From Cherax quadricarinatus (lineage: Eukaryota > Arthropoda > Malacostraca > Decapoda > Parastacidae): a DNA stretch of 64,000 bases. The notes under the pieces were generated by a model. It was not told where the DNA came from and made no database searches. It worked only from the letters and a program-made list of their open reading frames with translations. The position numbers and the translations under genes are program-made. How positions within the stretch are numbered: the first letter of the stretch is position 1; every line of letters begins with the position of its first letter. Of the stretch, positions 1 to 11,027 are shown piece after piece. The stretch covers positions 24,986,300-25,050,299 of the forward strand of contig NC_091303.1 in NCBI RefSeq assembly GCF_038502225.1, read 5' to 3'.

Positions 1-33
1 CCAAGGCAAGAGTACGACGGGAGCAATAGAGCG

Positions 34-2334
34 ATGGTTGATACACTGGCTAGAGTGGCCAGAAGAGCTCATGCATGCAGGGCAAAGCTCCTGATCATGG
101 GTGACTTTAACCACAAGGAGATCGATTGGGAGAACTTGGACCCACATGGGGGCCAAGATACATGGAGGGCTAAGATGATGGAGGTGGTACTGGAAAACTT
201 CATGTGCCAACACGTAAGGGACACTACAAGAGAGAGAGGAGAGGATGAACCAGCAAGGCTGGACTTAGTATTCACCTTGAGTAGTGCAGATATCGAGGAC
301 ATCACATACGAAAGACCCCTTGGGGCCAGTGACCATGTGGTTTTAAGCTTCGAATACACAGTAGAGCTACAAGTGGAGGGAGAAGCAGGAAGGCCAGGAC
401 GAATGAAGCCAAACTACAAGAAAGGGGACTACACAGGAATGAGGAACTACCTGAACGGGGTTCAGTGGGACAGAGAACTGGCAGGGAAGCCAGTTAATGA
501 GATGATGGAATATGTAGCAACAAAATGCAAGGAGGCTGAGGAGAGGTTTGTACCCAAGGGTAACAGGAATAATGAAAAAGCCAGGATGAGCCCATGGTTT
601 ACCCAAAGGTGCAGGGAGGCAAAAACCAAGTGTGCTAGGGAATGGAAGAAATATAGAAGGCAAAGGACCCAGGAGAATAAGGAGACCAGTCGTAGAGCCA
701 GAAACGAATATGCACAGATAAGAAGGGAGGCCCAAAGACAATATGAAAATGACATAGCAGCGAAAGCCAAATCTGACCCAAAACTGTTGTACAGCCACAT
801 CAGGAGGAAAACAACAGTCAAGGACCAGGTAATCAGGCTAAGGAAGGAAGGAGGAGAGTCAACAAGAAATGACCGTGAAGTATGTGAAGAACTCAACAAG
901 AGATTCAAAGAAGTGTTCACAGAAGAGACAGAAGGGACTCCAGAAAGACGGAGAGGTGGGGCACACCACCAAGTGCTGGACACAGTGCACACCACCGAGG
1001 AAGAAGTGAAGAGGCTTCTGAGTGAGCTAGATACCTCAAAGGCAATGGGGCCAGATAACATCTCCCCATGGGTATTGAGAGAGGGAGCAGAGGTGCTATG
1101 TGTACCCCTAACAACAATATTCAATACATCTATCGAAACAGAGAGATTGCCTGAGGCATGGAAGACAGCAAATGTAGTCCCAATCTTTAAAAAAGGAGAC
1201 AGACATGAAGCATTAAACTACAGACCAGTGTCACTGACATGTATAGTATGCAAAATTATGGAGAAGATTATCAGGAGAAGAGTGGTGGAACACCTAGAAA
1301 GGAACGATCTCATCAACAGCAGCCAACATGGTTTCAGGGACGGGAAATCCTGTGTCACAAACCTACTGGAGTTCTATGACATGGTGACAGCAGTAAGACA
1401 AGAGAGAGAGGGGTGGGTGGATTGCATTTTCTTGGACTGTAAGAAGGCGTTTGACACAGTTCCACACAAGAGATTGGTGCAAAAACTGGAGGACCAAGCA
1501 GGGATAACAGGGAAGGCACTACAATGGATCAGGGAATACTTGTCAGGAAGACAGCAGCGAGTCATGGTATGTGGCGAGGTGTCAGAGTGGGCACCTGTGA
1601 CCAGCGGGGTCCCGCAGGGGTCAGTCCTAGGACCAGTGCTGTTTCTGGTATTTGTGAACGACATGACGGAAGGAATAGACTCTGAGGTGTCCCTGTTTGC
1701 AGATGACGTGAAGTTGATGAGAAGAATTCACTCGATCGAAGACCAGGCAGAACTACAAAGGGATCTGGACAGGCTGCAGACCTGGTCCAGCAATTGGCTC
1801 CTGGAGTTCAATCCCACCAAGTGCAAAGTCATGAAGATTGGGGAAGGGCAAAGAAGACCGCAGACGGAGTACAGTCTAGGGGGCAAGAGACTACAAACCT
1901 CACTCAAGGAAAAAGATCTTGGGGTGAGTATAACACCAGGCACATCTCCTGAAACGCACATTAACCAAATAACTGCTGCAGCATATGGGCGCCTGGCAAA
2001 CCTCAGAACAGCATTCCGACATCTTAATAAGGAATCATTCAGGACCCTGTACACCGTGTACGTTAGGCCCATATTGGAGTATGCGGCACCAGTTTGGAAC
2101 CCACACCTAGCCAAGCACATGAAGAAACTAGAGAAAGTGCAAAGGTTTGCAACAAGACTAGTCCCAGAGCTAAGAGGTATGTCCTTCGAGGAGAGGTTAA
2201 GGGAAATCAACCTGACGACACTGGAGGACAGGAGAGATAGGGGGGACATGATAACGACATACAAAATACTGAGAGGAATTGACAAGGTGGACAAAGACAG
2301 GATGTTCCAGAGATTGGACACAGTTGGAAGCTGA
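34..2334 (+). CDS. LINE-1fam ORF2: endonuclease/reverse transcriptase (partial, CR1/jockey-like)
   Basis: The frame is already open at base 1 (PRQEYDGSNRAMV), so the ATG at 34 is internal and the element is cut by the window edge. Residues 1-115 are the C-terminal part of an apurinic-type endonuclease (LLIMGDFNHKEIDW, GASDHVVLSFEY). After a basic, charged linker, the reverse transcriptase spans about 340-600 with NYRPVSLTCIVCKIMEK, SGVPQGSVLGPVLF and the catalytic FADD box at 1696-1707. A tail domain with YVRPILEYAAPVWNPH follows. The frame ends early at a stop caused by a 16-bp deletion near 2320; the true C-terminus reads on in another frame to the TAG at 2490. Clade (CR1, L2 or jockey) is not resolved. 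Confidence 0.9.
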   Translation: MVDTLARVARRAHACRAKLLIMGDFNHKEIDWENLDPHGGQDTWRAKMMEVVLENFMCQHVRDTTRERGEDEPARLDLVFTLSSADIEDITYERPLGASDHVVLSFEYTVELQVEGEAGRPGRMKPNYKKGDYTGMRNYLNGVQWDRELAGKPVNEMMEYVATKCKEAEERFVPKGNRNNEKARMSPWFTQRCREAKTKCAREWKKYRRQRTQENKETSRRARNEYAQIRREAQRQYENDIAAKAKSDPKLLYSHIRRKTTVKDQVIRLRKEGGESTRNDREVCEELNKRFKEVFTEETEGTPERRRGGAHHQVLDTVHTTEEEVKRLLSELDTSKAMGPDNISPWVLREGAEVLCVPLTTIFNTSIETERLPEAWKTANVVPIFKKGDRHEALNYRPVSLTCIVCKIMEKIIRRRVVEHLERNDLINSSQHGFRDGKSCVTNLLEFYDMVTAVRQEREGWVDCIFLDCKKAFDTVPHKRLVQKLEDQAGITGKALQWIREYLSGRQQRVMVCGEVSEWAPVTSGVPQGSVLGPVLFLVFVNDMTEGIDSEVSLFADDVKLMRRIHSIEDQAELQRDLDRLQTWSSNWLLEFNPTKCKVMKIGEGQRRPQTEYSLGGKRLQTSLKEKDLGVSITPGTSPETHINQITAAAYGRLANLRTAFRHLNKESFRTLYTVYVRPILEYAAPVWNPHLAKHMKKLEKVQRFATRLVPELRGMSFEERLREINLTTLEDRRDRGDMITTYKILRGIDKVDKDRMFQRLDTVGS

Positions 2335-2569
2335 AGACACAGATGAATCACAGGGATGTTAGGAAGTATTTCTTCAGCCACAGAGTAGTCAGTAAGTGGA
2401 ATAGTTTGGGAAGCGATGTAGTGGAGGCAGGATCCATACATAGCTTTAAGCAGAGGTATGATAAAGCTCACGGCTCAGGGAGAGTGACCTAGTAGCGATC
2501 AGTGAAGAGGCGGGGCCAGGAGCTCGGACTCGACCCCCGCAACCTCAACTAGGTGAGTACAACTAGGTG

Positions 2570-2573
<4 letters not shown>
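2335..2573 (+). mobile_element. LINE-1fam: frameshifted C-terminus and 3' UTR
   Basis: Positions 2335-2492 encode the last residues (RDVRKYFFSHRVV, SFKQRYDKAHGSGRVT) in a shifted frame, matching the intact version in the second copy (6118-6702, minus). About 80 bp of 3' UTR follow, ending in two units of aactaggtgagtac that run straight into a CA repeat. The same end is found in the second copy. Confidence 0.85.
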
Positions 2574-2653
<80 letters not shown>

Positions 2654-2719
2654 CACACAGGAGCTCGGACTCGGGGCCAGGAGCTCGGACTCGACCTCAA
2701 CTAGGTGAGTACACACACA
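2566..2719. repeat. (CA)n microsatellite with duplicated LINE-1fam 3' end
   Basis: A CA array of about 90 bp with one aaac interruption. It is followed at 2661-2712 by a second, partly duplicated copy of the LINE-1fam terminus (ggagctcggactc twice, then ctaggtgagtac) and a few more CA units. Confidence 0.9.
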
Positions 2720-3354
2720 GGTCTGCCATCCCAAATCTGGCAATCAGTTATTCGGTTCCTTCAGTTATTCGGCACTAATTTTGGCTAGCATAATTTCAAA
2801 TTTCCAGGGTCGCCACACCAACCTGCTGGTACTGTTTGGTGGCGCTACTTGCTGCATAAGTCATTCCAATTTCTTTTTCTCCATTTATTGTTTTAACCTG
2901 CTTACTTTTAGCCCTAGCCATGGTTCCAATGAACAAAAGAAATGCTTCTCATTATGTAAAGCACCTACACAGTACATTATCCATTAAAGATAAGGTGGCT
3001 TTGAAGCCACTGTCAGTTGCCATGAGCTCAGTCTCATGAAGCAGGAGAATATGCTTTATTATTACGCTAATATCAACACTACAGCTTATTTGCTTATCAC
3101 AATTGATCTAATATGACATAAGAAACAATATAAATAACATAAAATACATTAAATACTCCAGAAGGAATAATATTTGGCATAACACCTAGCAGTTCGACAG
3201 AGTTATGAAGAAGATATGGTAAACAAATACCATTCTCTTATCCTTGTCTTGGTGGCTTATATTAGAGAAAACGGAGTGTAGCACAGGGCTAACTATGATA
3301 TACACTCATACTCCACCATAAACATGAAACAAAAAAGTTATTTTCTCTCTATAG

Positions 3355-3725
3355 ATTATCACACATAGCAGCATATGTGTAGAGAACCTAGGATAACCCC
3401 GAAAAAGTCAACGTGGCTTATTTTTAGTACCTGGCTTGGGTTAGCCATATATGATTTTTGGTAAATATTCGATTCCCAGCCAGGGTAGAAATATTAGGCG
3501 TGTTTCTTTACACCTGTTGTCTATGTTTACCCATCAGTAAATGGGTACCTGGGTGTTAGTCGACTAGTGTGGGTGTTATCCTGGGACACTGACCTAATTT
3601 TCTTGAAATACTCAGCATAACAAGTGCCTTTCTATACAGTAGTATGTCACTGATGTCAGCTAGGCCTGTATACCTTGTACATGTATGTGTAGTAAATAAA
3701 GATATTATTATTATTATTATTACAT
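3355..3725 (+). mobile_element. tRNA-like SINE with (ATT)n tail, plus inverted SINE fragment
   Basis: 3355-3425 is an inverted fragment of the repeat also seen at 4665-4750, 39085-39180, 40935-41000 and 51350-51460 (cacatagcagcatatgtg). From about 3440 a SINE reads forward: a B-box-like attcgattcccagcc, then ctgggtgttagtcgac, then ctgatgtcagctaggcctg, ending in aataaagatattatt and an ATT array. No target duplication was resolved. Confidence 0.6.
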
Positions 3726-3749
3726 ATATTATTACTATTTTCTCAGTTG

Positions 3750-4630
3750 TTTGTTGGGTTATCTTATTCAAACTTGGGCAATGTATGATGGAAAGATACT
3801 TCTTCACATACACCAAAAATGAAAGAAATCAGACAATAAATAGCGGAGTTCACTTCTCAGCCATTAGCGGTATATTTTTGTATGGCTGTTATGGTTATAT
3901 TCTCATTTTTTCAGTCTCATTTGATAGAATGAAAGATATATTACAGAAATAGATATGATTTTGATTGCTTTCATGACGAAAAGTACCTTGAAATTGCACT
4001 CACAGTAGCGAAAATGTTCTATTCTTTAGCGAAGCTCAAGAGTAAACAAATGACGTCACCGTCCAATACCTGTCTGCATGCCAGTCCAAATTCCAGTACG
4101 GAGTCAAGAATGGATTGACATTATTTATACAATTATTACAATAATGCAGTAGTCTGCATAACAGTAAATCTTCTATGTTTTTGTGAATAAAAATTCCAAA
4201 TGGTAAGCAAGAGTAATATAAGAGGGGCCTGTAGCCATGACTAATGAACAGAGAAAATGTTAAACCATACCACAGGCGGGATTTGAACCCGCGGTCAGAG
4301 TGTCTCAAAACTCCAGACCGTCGCGTTAGCCACTGGCTAGCTGGTCCAGTGGCTAACGCGACGGTCTGGAATTTTGAGACTCTCTGACCGCGGGTTCAAC
4401 CCGTGGTATGGTTTGTTTGCAATCGTGTCATTACGATTTCGTGAGTCGAGTCGAGAAAATGTTATTTTAGTGCCAAGAATATCTGTATTGTTTATTCTGG
4501 ACCCACTTTGAAACTGGCATCTGTTGAAATTTGTGTGAAATTGGCAAAATTGCCAATTTTTGACCACTTTATTGGGTAGTTGAAATAAGTGAATGGGCAG
4601 TTTCTTATACTCAGTTGACAGACTAGAAGT
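3750..4630 (-). mobile_element. Diverged piggyBac-like MITE (reverse), interrupted by a fold-back SINE
   Basis: This matches the reverse of the 1-kb family defined at 19085-20153, recognised by ggaagatatattacag, gaaaagtaccttgaaatt and ttattctggaccca. The body stops at 4262 and resumes at 4453 with a duplicated gagaaaatgtta, so the two parts were one before the insertion at 4263-4452. Terminal repeats are not recognisable. Confidence 0.7.
4263..4452 (+). mobile_element. Fold-back tRNA-like SINE with 12-bp target duplication
   Basis: The insert has two head-to-head copies of one tRNA-like unit. One reads on the minus strand (4264-4336) and one on the plus strand (about 4340-4412). The plus unit has an A-box-like gctggtccagtggctaacg and a B box, gcgggttcaa. 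A short tail, gtttgtttgcaatcgtgt onward, follows the plus unit. The 12-bp direct repeat GAGAAAATGTTA flanks it exactly at 4251-4262 and 4453-4464. I treat it as a retroposed SINE, not as functional tRNA genes: the acceptor stems do not pair. Confidence 0.8.
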
Positions 4631-4789
4631 AAATAAGTTTATTCAGATATACACAAATACAGTTGCATAGATTATCATGTATAGCAGCATATGTATAGAG
4701 AACCTGGGATAACCCAGAAAAGTCAGACAAAGTGACTTATTTCCAGTACCTGGCTTGAGCTTGCCATATATGATTTTTGGTAAATATTT

Positions 4790-5095
4790 TTTTTGGGGGC
4801 TATCTCATTGAAACTTGGGCAATATATGATGGAAAGATGCTTCTTAACGTACAACAAAAATAAAAAAGATGGACAATAAATAAGGGAGTTCACTTCTCAG
4901 CCATTAGCCGCCTCCTCGCAGTATATTCTCGTATAGTTTTTATGGTTGTATTCTCATTTTTTGGGCTCATTTGATAAAATGGAAGATATATTACAGAAAT
5001 AGACATGATTTTGATTGCTTTCATAACGAAAAGTACCTTGAAATTGAGCTCAAAGTAGCGGAAATGTTCCAATTTTGCCGATGTTCAATGAACTG
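4790..5095 (-). mobile_element. Second piggyBac-like MITE fragment (reverse)
   Basis: It repeats the segment found at 3760-4050 in the same orientation (aacttgggcaatatatg, gttcacttctcagccattag, gaaaagtaccttgaaatt). The most similar forward copy is at 59725-60150. No terminal repeats are visible. Confidence 0.65.
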
Positions 5096-5210
5096 TGTAA
5101 GTCAAGTTGGTTAATTTTATTAAGTGTATTCTAACCTAACCACTGTAATTCAGCAAACTCAGTAATCCGGCACACTACAGGTCCCAATGATGCCGGATTT
5201 GTGATGGAGG

Positions 5211-5409
<199 letters not shown>

Positions 5410-5415
5410 AATATA

Positions 5416-5759
5416 TTTTCAACAAGTTGGCCGTCTCCCACCGAGAAGGGATTCAGGGAAACCGGTTATTTTCATATAGTCGGACTTGAGTCCTGGAAAT
5501 GGGAAGTACAATGCCTGCACTTTAAAGGAAGGGTTTGGGATATTGGCAGTTTGGAGGGATATGTTGTGTATCTTTATACGTATATGCTTCTAAACTGTTG
5601 TATTCTGAGCACCTCTGCAAAAGCAGTGATAATGTGTGAGTGTGGTGAAAGTGTTGAATGATGATGAAAGTATTTTCTTTTTGGGGATTTTCTTTCTTTT
5701 TTGGGTCACCCTGCCTCGGTGGGAGACGGCCGACTTGTTGAAAAAAAAAAAAAAAAAAA

Positions 5760-5762
<3 letters not shown>
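5416..5762 (+). mobile_element. LINE-2fam-A 3' UTR insertion with inverted 5' end
   Basis: Positions 5448-5745 are the subfamily A 3' UTR (gggattcagggaaaccgg through ctcggtgggagacggcc and a poly-A tract). The first 30 bases (5418-5447) are the reverse complement of the same element's last 30 bases (5714-5743), so the insert carries an inverted copy of its own 3' end at its 5' side. An AT array follows the poly-A. Confidence 0.85.
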
Positions 5763-5804
<42 letters not shown>

Positions 5805-5845
5805 GTAAAATATATATATATAAAATTTATAATATATATATATAA

Positions 5846-5924
<79 letters not shown>

Positions 5925-6007
5925 TGTGTGTGTGAGAGTGTGTGTGAGAGTGTGTGTGAGAGTGTGTGTGAGAGTGTGTGTGACTGTGTGTGTGAATGTG
6001 TGTGTGA

Positions 6008-6037
<30 letters not shown>
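5763..6037. repeat. (AT)n and (GT)n microsatellites
   Basis: AT-rich array 5763-5847, then GT array 5848-6037. The GT array contains a GA-interrupted block (units gtgtgtgtgaga, 5920-6005), showing partial homogenisation of a longer unit. It is the expanded tail of the minus-strand LINE-1fam copy next to it. Confidence 0.97.
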
Positions 6038-6040
<3 letters not shown>

Positions 6041-6795
6041 CACCTAGTTGTACTCACCTAGTTGAGGTTGCAGGGGTCGAGTCCAAGCTCCTGGCCCCGC
6101 CTCTTCACTGGTCGCTACTAGGTCACTCTCCCTGAACCATGAGCTTTATCGTACCTCTGCTTAAAGCTATGTATGGATCCTGCCTCCACTACATCGCTTC
6201 CCAAACTATTCCACTTCCTGACTACTCTGTGGCTGAAGAAATACTTCCTAACATCCCTTTGATTCATCTGTGTCTTCAGCTTCCAACTGTGTCCCCGTGT
6301 TGCTGTGTCCAGTCTCTGGAACATCCTGTCTTTGTCCACCTTGTCAATTCCTCTCAGTATTTTGTAAGTCGTTATCATGTCCCCCCTATCTCTCCTGTCC
6401 TCCAGTGTCGTCAGGTTGATTTCCCTTAACCTCTCCTCATAGGACATACCTCTTAGCTCTGGGACTAGTCTTGTTGCAAACTTTTGCACTTTCTCTAGTT
6501 TCTTGACATGCTTGACCAGGTGTGGGTTCCAAACTGGTGCTGCGTACTCCAATATGGGCCTGACGTACAGAGTGTACAGAGTCTTGAACGATTCCTTACT
6601 AAGGTACCGGAACGCTATTCTCAGTTTTGCCAGGTGCCCATATGCTGTAGCAGTTATCTGGTTTATGTGTGCATCCGGAGTCGTCCTCGGTATTACACTC
6701 ACCCAAAGATCTTTCTCCTTGAGTGGTCTTTGTCCACCTAACCTACATTATGTCTGCGGTCTTCTTTGCCCTTCCCCTCATGATCTTGGTAATGC
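6038..6795 (-). mobile_element. LINE-1fam copy 2, 5'-truncated
   Basis: The minus-strand frame 6118-6702 encodes the last 194 residues of the ORF2 found at 34-2334. It includes VRPILEYAAPVWNPHL and the uninterrupted C-terminus RDVRKYFFSHRVVRKW up to the stop at 6118. The frame opens with GTG inside the protein, so it is a 5' truncation. Similarity to copy 1 ends near 6795, opposite position 1820 of that copy. The 3' UTR (6038-6117) ends in ctaggtgagtaca and merges into the GT array, as in copy 1. Confidence 0.9.
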
Positions 6796-6908
6796 CCCTG
6801 ATTCTGCCTGCATCTTTGTCCTCACAAAGAAGAAATAAAGAGTAAGCATATAACATTTTGGTATTGACTGCAAATGATAAGGAAACAAACTACTCATACA
6901 CAACTCAC

Positions 6909-7032
6909 CTACATTACATTTACTGCCATGAAGTCTGTAACCAGGACGGCACAAGCATGTATAACCAGTAGGCTGCTTAAGGAGACAAATGTGTGCACAA
7001 GGGTTGGAAACACATGGATTTTCCTCAGAAGG
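6909..7032 (-). CDS. LRP exon g: EGF-like module closing the propeller
   Basis: 124-bp exon, 41 codons plus one base. Acceptor is cttttcaacag|CCT and donor is AATGTAG|GTGAGT. It reads [20 protein letters not shown], then [18 protein letters not shown]. Six cysteines sit as in the EGF-like module that follows every YWTD propeller in LDLR/LRP proteins. The phase fits exon f. It is the last host exon I can identify; between 1 and 6908 no further module was recognised, so the next exon is probably outside the window. Confidence 0.88.
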
Positions 7033-7789
7033 CTGTTGAAAAGAAAAATATTTAACCTATGTAATAAATGACTTAACTTTATCATGCAAAGAAATTCTTT
7101 GTTACACACAATGAAAAAGTATCAAAGATGTGACAAAAAGATTTACTCAAAATTTCTGTGACTAAAACCAACAAAAATCAATGGCATTTAAGACATTTAG
7201 ATAGCTGAGTTATCCAGAAACTTATCCAAAGTCCCAGTGATCCCTATCTCAGTAAGTCTCAAGACAAAACTATGTACTGTATTTTATGAAGTCGTAAATG
7301 TAACTGCCTCACTGCCTTCTTCTCTTCCACTCTCTCCTATCTCTCTTTCCCCTTTCTCTTATTATTTTTACTCTCACCATTCTTCTCCATCACCCTACTC
7401 TTCCATATGAGCACAGAGGAGTAAATATTGGTGAGCAAGTGTAGTCAAGCATATGGCTGAGGTGTGACTGAGCAGGCATAGTTGAGTACTCATGGTTGAA
7501 GTGTGGTTGAGCAGGTAAAATCAGTTGCTCAGCCAACGCCATCACACACATTCCTTCCAGGCTCAAAGGGATAGATTAATCATGACCATACTCTTCATTC
7601 AGCTACTCAGACTGGATTTTTCAATAGTATTCTTCATAGGTGGAAAACTTCCCTTTTAGCAACAACTACTGCCTACACTTTCCATAACAAAATAAAACCA
7701 ACACAAATGACACTTGACAAGGGAGGGCTGCTCATTAACCAGACTTTTTTTTAAAGCAATGACTTGTAATTTTTCAATTATGAGGTAAT

Positions 7790-7888
7790 GGAATAATATA
7801 ATATCTTGAGGCATAGAACAATAATATATTATCTTGAGGCATGGAACAATATATTATCTTGAGGCATGGAATAATATATTATCTTGAA
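7790..7888. repeat. 25-bp tandem repeat in intron
   Basis: About four units of atattatcttgaggcatgga with short AT spacers lie in the 1.3-kb intron between exons f and g. The rest of this intron (7033-8350) shows nothing else recognisable. Confidence 0.85.
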
Positions 7889-8350
7889 TTCAATGTCGCA
7901 TTGTTCAATAGAGCTACATTTAAAAGACTTTTTTGAAATGAGAAACTTATACACTACACTGGCCTCCAAATATGTGGAAAGTAAAATAATAAAAAGCTGG
8001 TGACAACACATTAGATAGGTCTGTACTGAAATAATATAGGAAATTTTAAAGGATATGCTATATAATTGAATGGGATCTGGGTAGGATTAGGAAGAAGTAC
8101 ATGATACAACCAAAAGGAAATCATTTCTTAATTTATTTTTGTAAACTAAACATTCAATAGGGCAGACAAAAAAAAAAAGTTGAGCTACTTTAAACATAGA
8201 CAGGTAATTAAAATGGGTAATTAAAGTGTCTGCTCACCTTATAACACATTTAGCAATCCTTGAAATACACAAATAAACTTTGTATAAGTCTTAATATTAC
8301 CTACAACTTTCCATACTACTAATGTACACTCTATACTTTTATGAAATTAC

Positions 8351-8539
8351 CTGTAAAATGGGATGGTGTACATGTATGCTCAGTGGCTGTGATACCAGAT
8401 GTGACACAACAGTCTCATTCTTGCCACTGAACTTGTGTGCTGACAAAACTCTGTTGAGCTGACGGTCAGTCCAGTAAACATTGTCTTCAAAAATAGATAG
8501 AGAGTGTGGATGCAGCAGGTAATGGCTCTGAGACAGCAC
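8351..8539 (-). CDS. LRP exon f: YWTD propeller, blade 6
   Basis: 189-bp exon, 63 codons, on codon boundaries at both ends. Acceptor is ttttattcag|GTG and donor is TTACAG|GTAATT. The first GTG is an internal valine. It encodes [20 protein letters not shown] and closes with [14 protein letters not shown], the final blade and its exit strand. Counting back through exons c to e gives six blades, so the propeller is complete. Confidence 0.93.
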
Positions 8540-8584
8540 CTGAATAAAACATTTTAGTTATTACTGAACTTGCATTTGTATTAT

Positions 8585-8800
8585 TACTTTTTTTTTTCAA
8601 CACAGCAGCCATCTCCCACCGAGGCAGGGTGACTCAAAAAAGAAACACTTTCACCATTATTCAAAACTTTCACCATCATTCACACAATATCACTGTCTTT
8701 GCAGAGGTGTCCAGATATGACAGTTCAGATGTCACTCCAAACAGCCAATATCCCAAACTCCTCCTTTAAAGTGCAGGCATTGTACTTCCCACCTCCAGTT
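8585..8800 (-). mobile_element. Solo LINE-2fam 3' end
   Basis: The poly-T tract, then ccatctcccaccgaggcagg, then gtgcaggcattgtacttccc, is the reverse complement of the LINE-2fam-A 3' UTR. It stops before any coding sequence. The stretch 8800-9500 is A+T-rich intron with nothing recognised. Confidence 0.8.
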
Positions 8801-9499
8801 ATAATTTCTAATTAATAATTTAAATTTTAAAATTTAATAATTCTTACCAATAATTCAGACTAAAAAACAAATTCCTATCACAAGGATATAATATCCAGAT
8901 TGGGGTTCACAAGCTCTATGCTTGTTACTATTAAGAACATAATAAAAACTACCTTCTTTATAAGTTTGTTAAAAAATTTAAATAAACACAAAAGTTAATT
9001 CTGTATTTGCATATCAAGCTGTGAAACACTAAAATACAAAAATTAATAACCACCATTAATAAGGTCTTAACTATAAAAATCTTAAAAATCTATAAGGTAA
9101 TTACTGGAATTTATACAGGAACCACTCACAGATTACATTACTACTATTAACTTTACTTAGTAACAATTGTTTTAAAAAACACATAAAAACTTTCTCTTGA
9201 TTATATATAAACATTTGTCTGATAATAGGAACCTCATTTGTTTCCTCCGTATACAAGCAAACACCCAAAAAGTCACAGCTGTTACATATGTCCAGAAAAT
9301 CTGTAATGAACCTCCAGTATTGATTATTCCACAAAACTCACTTTTTTTTTTGTTTTCACTATGAAACTTCAGTTACGATTCTTCTTTCAATCTTTAAAGG
9401 TTCATAATATTGTAATTTCAATTTTGCAATCTGGGGAGTCAGTGCATATACCTCCCTCCACTCAAGCCCATAGCACTATTAACTTAAGTCAACAGGCAC

Positions 9500-9588
9500 T
9501 GTGAGCATACACAAATAACCCGCACATTAGAGAAACTTATGATGAGATTTCGGTCAGACTGAAACACTGTCATAAGTTTCATTCTCTT
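9500..9588. mobile_element. SINE fragment with internal inverted repeat
   Basis: The segment acacaaataacccgcacat is shared with the fold-back insert at 63795-63985. Here it is followed by gagaaacttatgatgag and its near reverse complement (tcataagtttcattctc), a small hairpin. Confidence 0.5.
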
Positions 9589-10400
9589 ATTTTTTTTTTT
9601 AACAAGTCGGCTGTCTCCCACCGAGGCAGGGTGACCCAAAAAGAAAGAAAATCCCCAAAAAGAAAATATTTTCATCATCATTCAACACTTTCACCTCACT
9701 CACACATAATCACTGTTTTTGCAGAGGTGCTCAGAACACAACAGTTTAGAAGCATATACATGTACATATAAAGATACACAACATATCCCTCCAAACTGCT
9801 AATATCCCGAATCCCTCCTTTAGAGTGCAGGCATTGTACTTCCCATTTCCAGGACTCAAATTCGGCTATATAAAAATAACAGGTTTCCCTGAATCTCTTC
9901 ACTAAATATTACCCTGCTCACACTCCAACAGATCGTCAGGTCCCAAATATCATTTGTCTCCATTCACTCCTATCGAACAAGCTCATGCATGCCTGCTGGA
10001 AGTCCAAGCCAATCGCCCACACAACCTCCCTTACCCCTTCCTTCCAACCTTTTCGAGGATGACCCCTACCCCGTCTTCCTTCCCTTACAGATTTATATGC
10101 TCTCCATGTCATTCTACTTTGATCCATTCTCTCTAAATGACCAAACCACCTCAACAACCCCTCTTCAGCCCTCTGACTAATACTTTTATTAACTCCACAC
10201 CTTCTCCTAATTTCCACACTCCGAATTTTCTGCATAACATTTACACCACACATTGCCCTTAGACAGGACATCTCCACTGCCTCCAACCGCCTCCTCACTG
10301 CTGCATTCACAACCCAAGCTTCACACCCACATAAGTGTGTTGATACTACTATACTTTCATACATTCCCTTCTTTGCCTCCATAGATAACATTTTTTGTCT

Positions 10401-11027
10401 CTACATATATCTCAATGCACCACTCACCTTTTTTCCCTCATCAATTCTACGATTAACCTCATCCTTCATAAATCCATCCACCGACACGTCAACTCCCAAG
10501 TATCTGAAAACATTCACTTCTTCCATACTCCTCCTCCCCAATTTGATATCCAATTTTTCTTTATCTAAATCATTTGATACCCTCATCACCTTACTCTTTT
10601 CTATGTTCACTTTCAACTTTTTACCTTTACACACACTCCCAAACTCATCCACTAACCTTTGCAATTTTTCTTTAGAATCTCCCATAAGCACAGTATCATC
10701 AGCATAAAGCAACTGTGTCAATTCCCATTTTGTATTTAATTCCCCATAATTTAATCCCACCCCTCTCCTGAACACCCTAGCATTTACTTCTTTTACAACC
10801 CCATCTATAAATATATTAAACAACCATGGTGACATTACACATCCCTGTCTAAGACCTACTTTTACTGGGAAGTAGTCTCCCTCTCTTCTACACACCCTAA
10901 CCTGAGCCTCACTATCCTCATAAAAACTCTTTACAGCATTTAGTAACTTACTACCTATTCCATACATTTGCAACATCTGCCACATTGCTCCCTTATCCAC
11001 TCTATCATATGCCTTTTCTGAATCCAT
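10401..11027 (-). pseudogene. LINE-2fam-A copy A reverse transcriptase fragment
   Basis: A 208-residue open fragment from DSEKAYDRVDKGAMWQML (RT palm, first catalytic Asp region) through GLRQGCVMSPWLFNIFIDGV and LLYADDTVLMGDS to VNVFRYLGVDVSVDGFMKDE. It is separated by frame breaks from the C-terminal fragment at 9936-10391 and from the RT N-terminal fragment at 11171-11611. YADD is intact here, but the protein as a whole cannot be made. Confidence 0.85.

Noticed and set aside
1728..2471. 247-residue minus-strand frame opposite LINE-1fam RT
   Set aside because: It is the antisense shadow of a clear reverse transcriptase reading on the plus strand; no independent motif.
4263..4412. Pair of functional tRNA genes
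   Set aside because: B boxes are present, but the acceptor and anticodon stems do not pair well, and the whole block is flanked by a 12-bp target duplication, so it is a SINE insertion.
6139..6741. Plus-strand frames opposite the second LINE-1fam copy
   Set aside because: Antisense of the recognised RT C-terminus on the minus strand.
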